Positions 1 to 6,099 of a stretch of 21,751 nucleotides of DNA are shown here, in pieces. Numbering within the stretch: position 1 is the stretch's first letter; each line of letters begins with the position of its first letter. The translations under genes were made by a program, and so were the position numbers. The notes under the pieces are model-generated. The model was not told the DNA's origin, ran no database searches, and was given only the letters and a program-made list of their open reading frames with translations. Source of the stretch: an uncultured Flavobacteriales bacterium (lineage in GTDB: Bacteria; Bacteroidota; Bacteroidia; Palsa-965); the NCBI GenBank assembly GCA_946478675.1, contig CAMLEF010000032.1:1-21751 (forward strand), given 5' to 3'.

Positions 1-11
1 CAATCCTGATC

Positions 12-482
12 ATGTGCCGCGTGTTTCCATTTTTCGTGACTGCCCTGTTCGTCCTCGCTCTCGTGGCGTGCGACAATAAATCCATTTACGACGAGAGCCG
101 CGAGATCCCGGAAGGCATCTGGAACATGAAGCAGAAGCTCACGTTCGACTTCGAGGTGCCCGACACCACGACGAAATACAACTTCTACTTCAACGTGCGT
201 AACACCGACGAGTACAAGTTCAGCAACCTCTACGTCTTCTTCCACACGACGTTTCCCAATGGAAAAATGGGCAACGATACCGTCGAGTTTCCGCTGATGG
301 ACCAGACCGGCCACTGGCTTGGAAAAGGGCAGGGTGACATTCACGATTGCCGTTTGATCTTCCGCCAGGGCGTGCGTTTTCCATTGGCAGGAAAATATCA
401 CATGGAAGTGGAGCAGGCGATGCGCATGGAAGAGTTGCCCGGCATCATCAACGCCGGTGTTCGCATCGAAAAAGCGGAGTAA
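12..482 (+). CDS. gldH: Gliding motility lipoprotein GldH
   Basis: The product is a 156-residue lipoprotein that resembles GldH of the Bacteroidota gliding machinery, an envelope protein needed for gliding and linked to type IX secretion. Residues 1-20 form a signal peptide ending in the lipobox LVAC, with Cys20 as the predicted lipidated residue. The body carries what I recognise as GldH hallmarks: YNFYFNVRNTDEY (about 56-68), HTTFPNGK (78-85), WLGKGQGDIHD (102-112), GVRFP (120-124) and LPGIINAGVRIEKAE at the C-terminus. Its full length fits the family. The frame stays open for the few bases upstream, so a slightly earlier start outside the window cannot be excluded, but the ATG at 12 gives a sensible signal peptide. 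In other Bacteroidota gldH often lies close to a PBP1A gene, as here with one gene between (from memory). Identification is from motif recognition, not a search. Confidence 0.88.
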   Translation: MCRVFPFFVTALFVLALVACDNKSIYDESREIPEGIWNMKQKLTFDFEVPDTTTKYNFYFNVRNTDEYKFSNLYVFFHTTFPNGKMGNDTVEFPLMDQTGHWLGKGQGDIHDCRLIFRQGVRFPLAGKYHMEVEQAMRMEELPGIINAGVRIEKAE

Positions 483-589
483 CGCAACCGGTTGTCTGCA
501 GAGGCAACCGGCGGAATAATTCTCACATCTTTTATTCAACGATCTTCCTGCGCGAACGTTTTGCGCAACAGCTTCGCGTCTTCTTTTGT

Positions 590-597
590 TAACTTTG
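590..597 (+). promoter_or_regulatory. Candidate -7 box (TAACTTTG) for the phosphatase gene
   Basis: The octamer matches the Bacteroidota -7 consensus TAnnTTTG exactly and ends 17 bases before the ATG at 615. I found no TTG at the expected 17-23 base distance upstream, so support is only from the -7 match and its position. Confidence 0.3.
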
Positions 598-614
598 AGT
601 AAACGGCATTCCCC

Positions 615-1559
615 ATGCGTTTCCGCCTTTACATCTTAGCGTGTTTTGTCCCGGCATTGCTTGGCCTGACCTGCCGCGTCGATCATGAAGCGAAGCCGCA
701 GTATCGCACGAAGCATGTTGTCGTTGTGGTTGTAGACGGCGCACGTTATTCCGAAACCTGGGGCGACAGCACGCACCAGAACATTCCGTTCCGCGCAGGA
801 CAAATGAGCCGCGAAGGTGTTGTGCTCACTACATTCCGCAACCAGGGCTACACCTGGACAAATGCCGGTCACGATGCGATCTGCACGGGATTTTACGAAG
901 CGCTCGATAACGGCGGCAACCAGCTTCCGCAGCATCCTTCGTTTTTCCAGTACTGGCGTAAAGCAACTCATCAGCCGATGGAAAAAGCGTGGATCATCAC
1001 GTCGAAAGACAAGCTCTATGTGCTGGCGAATTGCCGTGATGCGGAATGGCAAAGCCTTTATACGCCGAGCTACGATTGTGGCGTGAGCGGTCCTTTCTCC
1101 GGTTACCGCGACGATTCCATCACGTACAAAAAAACGATCAGCACTTTCGGAACGTATCACCCGGATCTTGTGCTGGTGAATTTCCGCGAGCCGGATTATT
1201 CGGGACACATGGGCAACTGGGCGAATTACAATGCGGGCATCGCAAGCACCGATCATTACATCGCCGGCATCTGGAGCTACCTCCAAAGCGATCCGTATTA
1301 CGCCAACAGCACCACGCTCATCGTCACCAACGATCACGGCCGCCACCTCGACAATCACCTCGACGGTTTCGTCAGCCACGGCGATGACTGCGAAGGTTGC
1401 CGCCATATCGAGTTCATTGCCGCCGGCCCCGACTTCAAAAAAGGCGCAACGCTTCCGTACGTTTACGAGCAGACCGATATTTCCAAAACCATCGCCGCGC
1501 TGCTCGGTTTCGAAATGCCCTCGTCAAATGGAAAAGTGATGAAGGAGCTGTTGAAATAA
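615..1559 (+). CDS. Alkaline phosphatase superfamily protein (exported)
   Basis: This 314-residue protein has the complete two-metal site of the alkaline phosphatase/sulfatase/phosphodiesterase superfamily. I see VVVDG (Asp41), WTNAGHD with Thr82 as likely nucleophile, EPDYSGH (Asp194 and His198, spaced four apart as in alkaline phosphatase), TNDHGRH (Asp240, His241) and VSHGD (His255). It therefore probably hydrolyses a phosphate mono- or diester, or another ester, with two zinc-like metals; the substrate cannot be told. Residues 1-20 form a hydrophobic leader ending LGLTC; a Thr before the Cys makes this a poor lipobox, so lipidation is uncertain but export is likely. The ATG at 615 is the first that gives this leader. 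It sits alone between gldH and the PBP gene, with a repeat element downstream. A sulfatase-like or phosphonoacetate-hydrolase-like role is possible. Confidence 0.75.
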   Translation: MRFRLYILACFVPALLGLTCRVDHEAKPQYRTKHVVVVVVDGARYSETWGDSTHQNIPFRAGQMSREGVVLTTFRNQGYTWTNAGHDAICTGFYEALDNGGNQLPQHPSFFQYWRKATHQPMEKAWIITSKDKLYVLANCRDAEWQSLYTPSYDCGVSGPFSGYRDDSITYKKTISTFGTYHPDLVLVNFREPDYSGHMGNWANYNAGIASTDHYIAGIWSYLQSDPYYANSTTLIVTNDHGRHLDNHLDGFVSHGDDCEGCRHIEFIAAGPDFKKGATLPYVYEQTDISKTIAALLGFEMPSSNGKVMKELLK

Positions 1560-1560
1560 T

Positions 1561-1721
1561 ATGCCGATGTGCTAATATGCTAATGTGCCGATGCGCGCAA
1601 AATACCATCCCGCTTTTTAACCACATAGGAACATAGACCCACATAGTGATTATTCTATGTGCCTATGTTATGTGGTTTATTTTTTTCATCGGCATATTGG
1701 CACATCGGCATATCAGCACAT
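1561..1721. repeat. Composite inverted repeat: octamer arms around an AACCAC hairpin (copy 1)
   Basis: The outer left arm (1567-1593) has three 8-bp units of form ATNTGCYR: atgtgcta, atatgcta, atgtgccg, then atg. The outer right arm (1687-1721) has cat and four units of the complementary form YRGCANAT: cggcatat, tggcacat, cggcatat, cagcacat. Between them are a linker (1594-1618, containing cgcgcaaaataccatcccgc) and an inner imperfect hairpin starting aaccacatagg (1619-1646) and closing with cctatgttatgtggtt (1662-1677). The same linker and nested order recur at 18126-18280. No coding capacity is evident. Confidence 0.85.
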
Positions 1722-1778
1722 TTATTCACCCGGGCACCACACTTATCCTGTACCGCCTTCCCCGCCCTTGAAATTCCG

Positions 1779-1786
1779 TACTTTTG
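1779..1786 (+). promoter_or_regulatory. Candidate -7 box (TACTTTTG) immediately before PBP1A
   Basis: It is an exact match to TAnnTTTG, within ccgtacttttg, and ends only four bases before the ATG at 1791. If used, transcription would begin at or next to the start codon, giving a leaderless message. No matching TTG was found 17-23 bases upstream. Confidence 0.3.
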
Positions 1787-1790
1787 GCGC

Positions 1791-4121
1791 ATGTCGAAAG
1801 AAGCTTCCGCGGAGTCCGCAAACGGAAAATCCTCAGGCAAACCGGCCAAGCCGGAAAAGAGCAAATACAAGCGCATCGTTCGCTGGTTCTGGATCCTGCT
1901 GCTTACGCCGTTGATCGGTTTTATCGGGCTGGTGATCTGCATCGCCCTGTTCGCTGATCTTCCGGATGTCGAGCAGCTGCAGAATCCCGAGAGCGATCTC
2001 GCAACAGTCGTGCTTTCTTCCGATGGAAAAGAGCTCGGCCGCTTTTATGCCGAGAACCGCGTCAACGTCAAATTCAAGGACATCGATCCGGATGTCATTC
2101 ATGCGCTCGTGGCAACGGAAGACGAACGTTTCTACGAACACTCCGGCATCGACGGACGAAGCCTTGGACGCGTGCTGTTCAAAACCGTTGCAGGCGGCGA
2201 TCGCAGCTCCGGCGGCGGTTCCACCATTACGCAGCAGCTGGCGAAAATGCAGTTCCACGGGAGGAAAGCAGAGCACGCCGGCATGTTCCAGCGCGCTTAC
2301 CAGAAGCTGAAAGAATGGATCATCGCCATTCGCCTCGAACGTCTTTACACGAAGGAAGAGATCGCGGCGATGTACCTCAACAAATACGATTTCAACTTCA
2401 ACGCCGTCGGCATCAAGTCGGCTGCGAAAGTATATTTCTCGGCTGATGCGGATTCGCTCACGGTGGAACAGGCGGCTACGCTCATCGGCATGTGCCAGAA
2501 CCCTTCCGCCTGGAACCCGATCCTGAATCCGAATGACGCGGAGAAGCGCCGCAACATCGTGCTGTTCCAGATGAAGAAGAACAACTTCCTCACGCAGGCG
2601 CAATTTGATTCGCTGAAGGTCCTGCCCGTTGTCGTTCACTTCTCGCCGGAAAGTCACAACGAAGGACCGGCGCCGTACTTCCGCGAATATCTCCGCGACA
2701 ATTTTCTCAAGAAGTGGTGCAACGAACATCTCAAGCCGAACGACAAGCCGTATGATCTCTATCGCGATGGCCTGAAAATTTATACGACGATCGATACGCG
2801 CATGCAGAAATACGCCGAGCAATCGGTGGACGAGCACATGCGTGACCTGCAGGGTCAGTTCGACAAGACGCTGAAGAATAAACGCAACGCGCCGTTCAGC
2901 TGGCGGGTCAAGAAAGAAGAGATCGAGTCGATCATGAACTCGGCGAAGAAACGTTCCGACCGTTATCATCACATGAAGGACAGCGACGCTTCGGACGAAG
3001 AGATCGACAAAGCTTTCAATACGCCGGTGGCCATGCGTGTTTTCACGTGGAAAGGCGACAAGGACACGACGATGACGCCGATGGATTCCATCCGCTATTA
3101 CAAGTCGTTCCTGCAAACCGGCTTCATGGCGATGGAACCGCAGACGGGCTACATCCGCGCGTGGGTCGGCGGCATCAACTTCCGCCATTTCAAATTCGAC
3201 CACGTGAAAGAAAGTAAGCGACAGGTCGGTTCAACGTTCAAGCCGTTCGTGTATGCGCTCGCGATCCAGGAAGGTTATTCGCCCTGCGACCAGATCCCGT
3301 GCGTGCGCACCTGCATCATGGGCGAAGACAAAAAAGAATGGTGCCCGGATAACGCCGGTGGCAAAGCCGATGAGAAGTACGAAGGCCGCATGATCACGCT
3401 GCGCAAAGCCCTCGCGCTTTCCATCAATTATATTTCCGCGTACCTCATGAAGCAGTTCGGTCCCGCATCGGTCGTCGCCTTCGCGCGCAACGTCGGCATC
3501 ACCAGTCCGCTCGACGCGGTGCCTTCGCTCTGTCTCGGAACAGCGGATATTTCGCTCTATGAAATGGTCGGCGCTTACAGCACGTTCGCCAACAAAGGCA
3601 CGTGGATCGAGCCGACATTCGTAACGCGCATCGAAGACAAGAACGGCAAAGTGCTCGAAGAGTTTGTGCCGAAAACGAAAGAAGCGCTCAGCGAAGAGAA
3701 AGCGTACATCATGATCAACCTCATGCAGGGCGTCGTCGATTACGGAACCGGTCAGCGTCTTCGCGGCAAATACAAGCTGATGAACCCGATCGCCGGCAAA
3801 ACGGGAACGACACAGAACAACTCCGACGGCTGGTTTGTCGGCATCACGCCCGAGCTCGTGGCCGGCGCGTGGGTAGGCGGCGAAGACCGTAGTGTTCACT
3901 TCGACCTCACCGAGCAGGGACAAGGTGCCGCCATGGCGCTGCCGATCTGGGGGCTCTTCTTCCAGAAAGTGTACGCCGACAAAACGCTGAAGGTCTCCAA
4001 AGGTCCTTTCGACAAACCGTCGAGAAAGATCATGATCGATCTCGATTGCTCGCAGGTCGACAAGGAAGACGACGACGGCGACCCGTACGATCCGAACGGC
4101 AGCTCGCTCTTCGGAGAATAG
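1791..4121 (+). CDS. Class A penicillin-binding protein 1A (glycosyltransferase and transpeptidase)
   Basis: This 776-residue bifunctional enzyme polymerises lipid II into glycan strands and cross-links the peptides on the outer face of the inner membrane. It has a short Lys-rich cytoplasmic tail, one membrane helix (about residues 32-55) and a GT51 domain with EDERFYEH (catalytic Glu110), GGSTITQQLAK (142-152) and KEEIAAMYLNK. The transpeptidase domain has the three penicillin-binding motifs: STFK (Ser481, Lys484), SIN (544-546) and KTG (670-672). The tail is acidic (DKEDDDGDPYDPNG). I chose the ATG at 1791 because it opens MSKEAS just before the basic tail and helix; a longer open frame back to 1659 only translates the upstream repeat. 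Size and order match Bacteroidota PBP1A. A perfect hairpin with a T-run follows the stop. The family is certain; the exact paralogue is not. Confidence 0.95.
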   Translation: MSKEASAESANGKSSGKPAKPEKSKYKRIVRWFWILLLTPLIGFIGLVICIALFADLPDVEQLQNPESDLATVVLSSDGKELGRFYAENRVNVKFKDIDPDVIHALVATEDERFYEHSGIDGRSLGRVLFKTVAGGDRSSGGGSTITQQLAKMQFHGRKAEHAGMFQRAYQKLKEWIIAIRLERLYTKEEIAAMYLNKYDFNFNAVGIKSAAKVYFSADADSLTVEQAATLIGMCQNPSAWNPILNPNDAEKRRNIVLFQMKKNNFLTQAQFDSLKVLPVVVHFSPESHNEGPAPYFREYLRDNFLKKWCNEHLKPNDKPYDLYRDGLKIYTTIDTRMQKYAEQSVDEHMRDLQGQFDKTLKNKRNAPFSWRVKKEEIESIMNSAKKRSDRYHHMKDSDASDEEIDKAFNTPVAMRVFTWKGDKDTTMTPMDSIRYYKSFLQTGFMAMEPQTGYIRAWVGGINFRHFKFDHVKESKRQVGSTFKPFVYALAIQEGYSPCDQIPCVRTCIMGEDKKEWCPDNAGGKADEKYEGRMITLRKALALSINYISAYLMKQFGPASVVAFARNVGITSPLDAVPSLCLGTADISLYEMVGAYSTFANKGTWIEPTFVTRIEDKNGKVLEEFVPKTKEALSEEKAYIMINLMQGVVDYGTGQRLRGKYKLMNPIAGKTGTTQNNSDGWFVGITPELVAGAWVGGEDRSVHFDLTEQGQGAAMALPIWGLFFQKVYADKTLKVSKGPFDKPSRKIMIDLDCSQVDKEDDDGDPYDPNGSSLFGE

Positions 4122-4137
4122 ACGCAAAAGAATTTAA

Positions 4138-4152
4138 ACCACGGAGACACGG
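4138..4152 (+). repeat. Half copy of the AACCAC repeat
   Basis: The sequence accacggagacacgg, preceded by tttaa, equals the left arm of the element at 6103. No closing ccgtggtt arm follows; instead the terminator-like hairpin begins inside it at 4149. It looks like a truncated copy interrupted or replaced by the second hairpin. Confidence 0.6.
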
Positions 4153-4207
4153 CAGTGTCAGGTCCCGATACGCTTCGCACTCGACCTGACACTGCCGTAC
4201 TTTTTTT
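4149..4207 (+). terminator. Terminator-like hairpin after PBP1A
   Basis: A perfect 16-bp stem pairs 4149-4164 (acggcagtgtcaggtc) with 4183-4198, around an 18-base loop. After two bases it is followed by seven T (4201-4207). This is the layout of an intrinsic terminator for the PBP gene, whose stop is at 4121. The stem is longer than usual, so it may also be a repeat element used as a terminator. Confidence 0.7.
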
Positions 4208-4238
4208 GTTTTCCCTCATTGCAAAAACCGTATTTTTA
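4205..4238 (+). promoter_or_regulatory. Candidate promoter for the CoA-transferase genes
   Basis: TTTG at 4205-4208, at the end of the terminator T-run, is followed after 22 bases by TATTTTTA at 4231-4238. This fits the Bacteroidota pattern TTTG, 17-23 bases, TAnnTTTG with one mismatch at the last position. It ends 37 bases before the ATG at 4276. Confidence 0.4.
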
Positions 4239-4275
4239 TTCCGTCTTAAAAGACACACCACCTCATTTACACACG

Positions 4276-4983
4276 ATGAATAAAGTAGTTTCCAGCGCCG
4301 AAGAAGCGATCCGCGACATCAACGATAACGCGGTGATCATGCTCGGCGGTTTCGGTTTGTGCGGGATTCCCGAAAACAGCATTGCCGCTCTCGTGAAGAA
4401 AGGCGTGAAGAATCTCACCTGCATTTCCAACAACGCCGGCGTCGACGATTTCGGCATCGGGCTGCTGCTGAAAACGCGCCAGGTGAAAAAGATGATCGCG
4501 TCGTACGTCGGTGAGAACGCGGAATTCGAACGCCAGCTCCTCAGCGGCGAGCTCGAAGTGGACCTCATCCCGCAGGGCACGCTCGCAACGCGTTCCATGG
4601 CAGCGAAATTCGGCATGCCGGCGGTTTGGGTGCGCGCAGGCGTCGGCACGGAAGTCGCTAACGGCAAAGAAACCCGCCGCTTCGATTTCCAGGGCGAGCC
4701 GCATGATTACCTGCTCGAGCACGCCTTCAACGCCGACTTCGCCATTGTGAAAGCGTGGAAAGGCGACCGCTTCGGCAACCTCGTTTTCCGCAAGACCGCC
4801 CGCAACTTCAACGATCCGATGACCGGCGCAGCGAAGATCACCATCGCAGAAGTCGAAGAGCTCGTTGAGCCCGGCCAGCTGGATCCGAATTCGATCCACG
4901 TCCCCGGCATCTACGTGCAGCGCATCTTCAAAGGCGCGCAATACGAGAAGCGCATCGAACAACGAACCGTCCGTAAAAAGTAA
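4276..4983 (+). CDS. scoA: 3-oxoacid (succinyl-CoA:acetoacetate) CoA-transferase subunit A
   Basis: This 235-residue protein is the alpha subunit of a family I CoA-transferase, which moves CoA between succinyl-CoA and a 3-oxoacid such as acetoacetate in ketone-body and fatty-acid catabolism. The sequence shows the family's start (IMLGGFGLCGIPE, residues about 22-34), CISNNAGVDDFGIGLLL, GELEVDLIPQGTLA, AWKGDRFGNLVFRKTARNFN and the C-terminal EVEELVEPGQLDPNSIHVPGIY, all as I know them in ScoA. The catalytic Glu lies in the partner subunit at 5417-6076. I chose ATG 4276 because it gives the usual short N-terminus; an upstream in-frame ATG at 4219 falls on the promoter. Unlike the usual tight arrangement, the partner gene is separated by a hairpin and another gene. 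Acetate or butyrate CoA-transferase activity remains possible. Confidence 0.92.
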   Translation: MNKVVSSAEEAIRDINDNAVIMLGGFGLCGIPENSIAALVKKGVKNLTCISNNAGVDDFGIGLLLKTRQVKKMIASYVGENAEFERQLLSGELEVDLIPQGTLATRSMAAKFGMPAVWVRAGVGTEVANGKETRRFDFQGEPHDYLLEHAFNADFAIVKAWKGDRFGNLVFRKTARNFNDPMTGAAKITIAEVEELVEPGQLDPNSIHVPGIYVQRIFKGAQYEKRIEQRTVRKK

Positions 4984-4986
4984 AAC

Positions 4987-5045
4987 AGTTCGGAGTCAGG
5001 AGTTCGGAGTAATACTCTAAAACTCCGAACTCCTGACTCCGAACT
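4987..5045. repeat. Perfect 24-bp inverted repeat between scoA and the next gene
   Basis: Positions 4987-5010 (agttcggagtcaggagttcg and on) pair perfectly with 5022-5045 around an 11-base loop. Each arm holds two copies of gttcggagt separated by five bases, so the hairpin is again built from a short repeated word. It starts four bases after the scoA stop and has no T-run, so it is not a standard terminator. It might attenuate transcription, or protect the 3' end of the scoA message. Confidence 0.85.
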
Positions 5046-5059
5046 CCAAACTCCCACTC

Positions 5060-5392
5060 ATGAAGCCGTACGCCGAAATCAATTCGAAGAAAGTATATCT
5101 CCCGCAGGAGGTCGATCCGCATCGCTTTGAAGTGTGCTCGGTGGAGCGGAACGGAAACACGCAGTACCTGCTCTGCCCGAAAGTGAAAACACGCTACGTG
5201 CAGGCGACGGGTCTCGTGATGACGATCGAAGGAAACGAATTCGCTTTCGCGGGCAGCCACAACAAGCTCGCGCGCGGAACGGTTTCGCTCGAAGGCACGA
5301 CGTTCACACCGGTCAAAGCCGACTGGAGCGCGGGCTCTTCCATTTCGATCCAACACGAGGAAGCGGAAACGGACGAAACGAACGCAGAATAA
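5060..5392 (+). CDS. Hypothetical protein between CoA-transferase subunits
   Basis: I do not recognise this 110-residue protein. It has no signal peptide or membrane helix and looks like a small soluble beta-rich domain: KKVYLPQEVDPHRFEVCSVERNGNTQYLLC, then alternating hydrophobic stretches and an acidic tail rich in Glu and Thr (about 99-110). There are two Cys residues, at positions 26 and 39. Reading frame, third-position GC and the spacing to neighbours look like a real gene: it starts 14 bases after the hairpin and ends 24 bases before scoB. Its place inside a CoA-transferase operon suggests co-expression with scoA and scoB, but nothing in the sequence shows a shared function. Confidence 0.7.
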   Translation: MKPYAEINSKKVYLPQEVDPHRFEVCSVERNGNTQYLLCPKVKTRYVQATGLVMTIEGNEFAFAGSHNKLARGTVSLEGTTFTPVKADWSAGSSISIQHEEAETDETNAE

Positions 5393-5416
5393 TTTTTCAT
5401 TGCAATACGAATTTCA

Positions 5417-6076
5417 ATGCTCGATAAAAACGGAATCGCAAAACGCATCGCACAGGAACTCCGCGATGGTTATTACGTCAATCTCGGCATCGGCATCCCC
5501 ACGCTGGTCGCCAACTATATTCCCAAAGGCATGACGGTCATGCTGCAGTCGGAAAACGGCATGCTCGGCATGGGGCCGTTCCCCTTCGAAGGAGACGAGG
5601 ACGCTGATCTCATCAACGCCGGCAAACAAACGATCACCGAAATTCCCGGCACCGCGTATTTCGATTCGGGCACGAGCTTCGGCATGATCCGCGCAGGTAA
5701 AGTCGACATGACCGTGCTCGGCGCCATGGAAGTGAGCGAAGACGGCGACATCGCCAACTGGAAAATTCCCGGCAAGATGGTGAAAGGCATGGGCGGTGCG
5801 ATGGACCTCGTCGCTGCTGCGAAAAACATCATCGTCGCCATGCAGCACGTCAACAAAGCGGGTGAATCGAAGCTGTTGCCGAAATGCTCGCTGCCGCTTA
5901 CCGGTGTGAAATGCGTGAAGAAGATCGTCACCGAACTCGCGGTGCTGGAAGTCGTTCCCGGCAAAGGATTCGTCCTGCTCGAGCGCGCGCCCGGCGTTTC
6001 TGTTGAAGAAATTCAGAAAGCCACGCTCGGCAAGCTGATCATCGAAGGCGATGTTCCGGAGATGGTGCTCGATTAA
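5417..6076 (+). CDS. scoB: 3-oxoacid (succinyl-CoA:acetoacetate) CoA-transferase subunit B
   Basis: This 219-residue beta subunit pairs with the product of 4276-4983. It carries the catalytic glutamate in QSENGMLGMG (Glu46), which forms the glutamyl-CoA thioester intermediate in this family. It also has NLGIGIPTLVANYIP (22-36), DLINAGKQTITEIPG, SFGMIRAGKVDMTVLGAMEVSEDGDIANWKIPG and GMGGAMDLVAAAKNIIVAMQH, all typical of ScoB. Full length fits the family. It starts at ATG 5417 with no Shine-Dalgarno sequence, as usual in this phylum, 24 bases after the small hypothetical gene. The subunit is intact and shows no missing key residue; the assignment to the succinyl-CoA enzyme rather than another acyl donor is by overall resemblance. 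Confidence 0.93.
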   Translation: MLDKNGIAKRIAQELRDGYYVNLGIGIPTLVANYIPKGMTVMLQSENGMLGMGPFPFEGDEDADLINAGKQTITEIPGTAYFDSGTSFGMIRAGKVDMTVLGAMEVSEDGDIANWKIPGKMVKGMGGAMDLVAAAKNIIVAMQHVNKAGESKLLPKCSLPLTGVKCVKKIVTELAVLEVVPGKGFVLLERAPGVSVEEIQKATLGKLIIEGDVPEMVLD

Positions 6077-6099
6077 TTCTTTATAACGCGAGAAGAGAA

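Noticed and set aside
1659..1790. Longer N-terminus for PBP1A starting at 1659
   Set aside because: The extra 44 residues translate the upstream repeat and the linker; the ATG at 1791 directly precedes a normal basic cytoplasmic tail and helix.
1833..3203. Long antisense open frame (456 codons) opposite the PBP gene
   Set aside because: It is a mirror of the codon bias of the real gene: low-complexity Arg/Val/His-rich protein with no recognisable domain. The same holds for antisense frames at 636-1406, 3231-4127, 9913-11085 and 16580-17863, and the plus-strand frame at 13090-14817.
4219..4275. Longer scoA from ATG 4219
   Set aside because: It would add 19 residues across the candidate promoter, and the family usually starts close to the 4276 Met.
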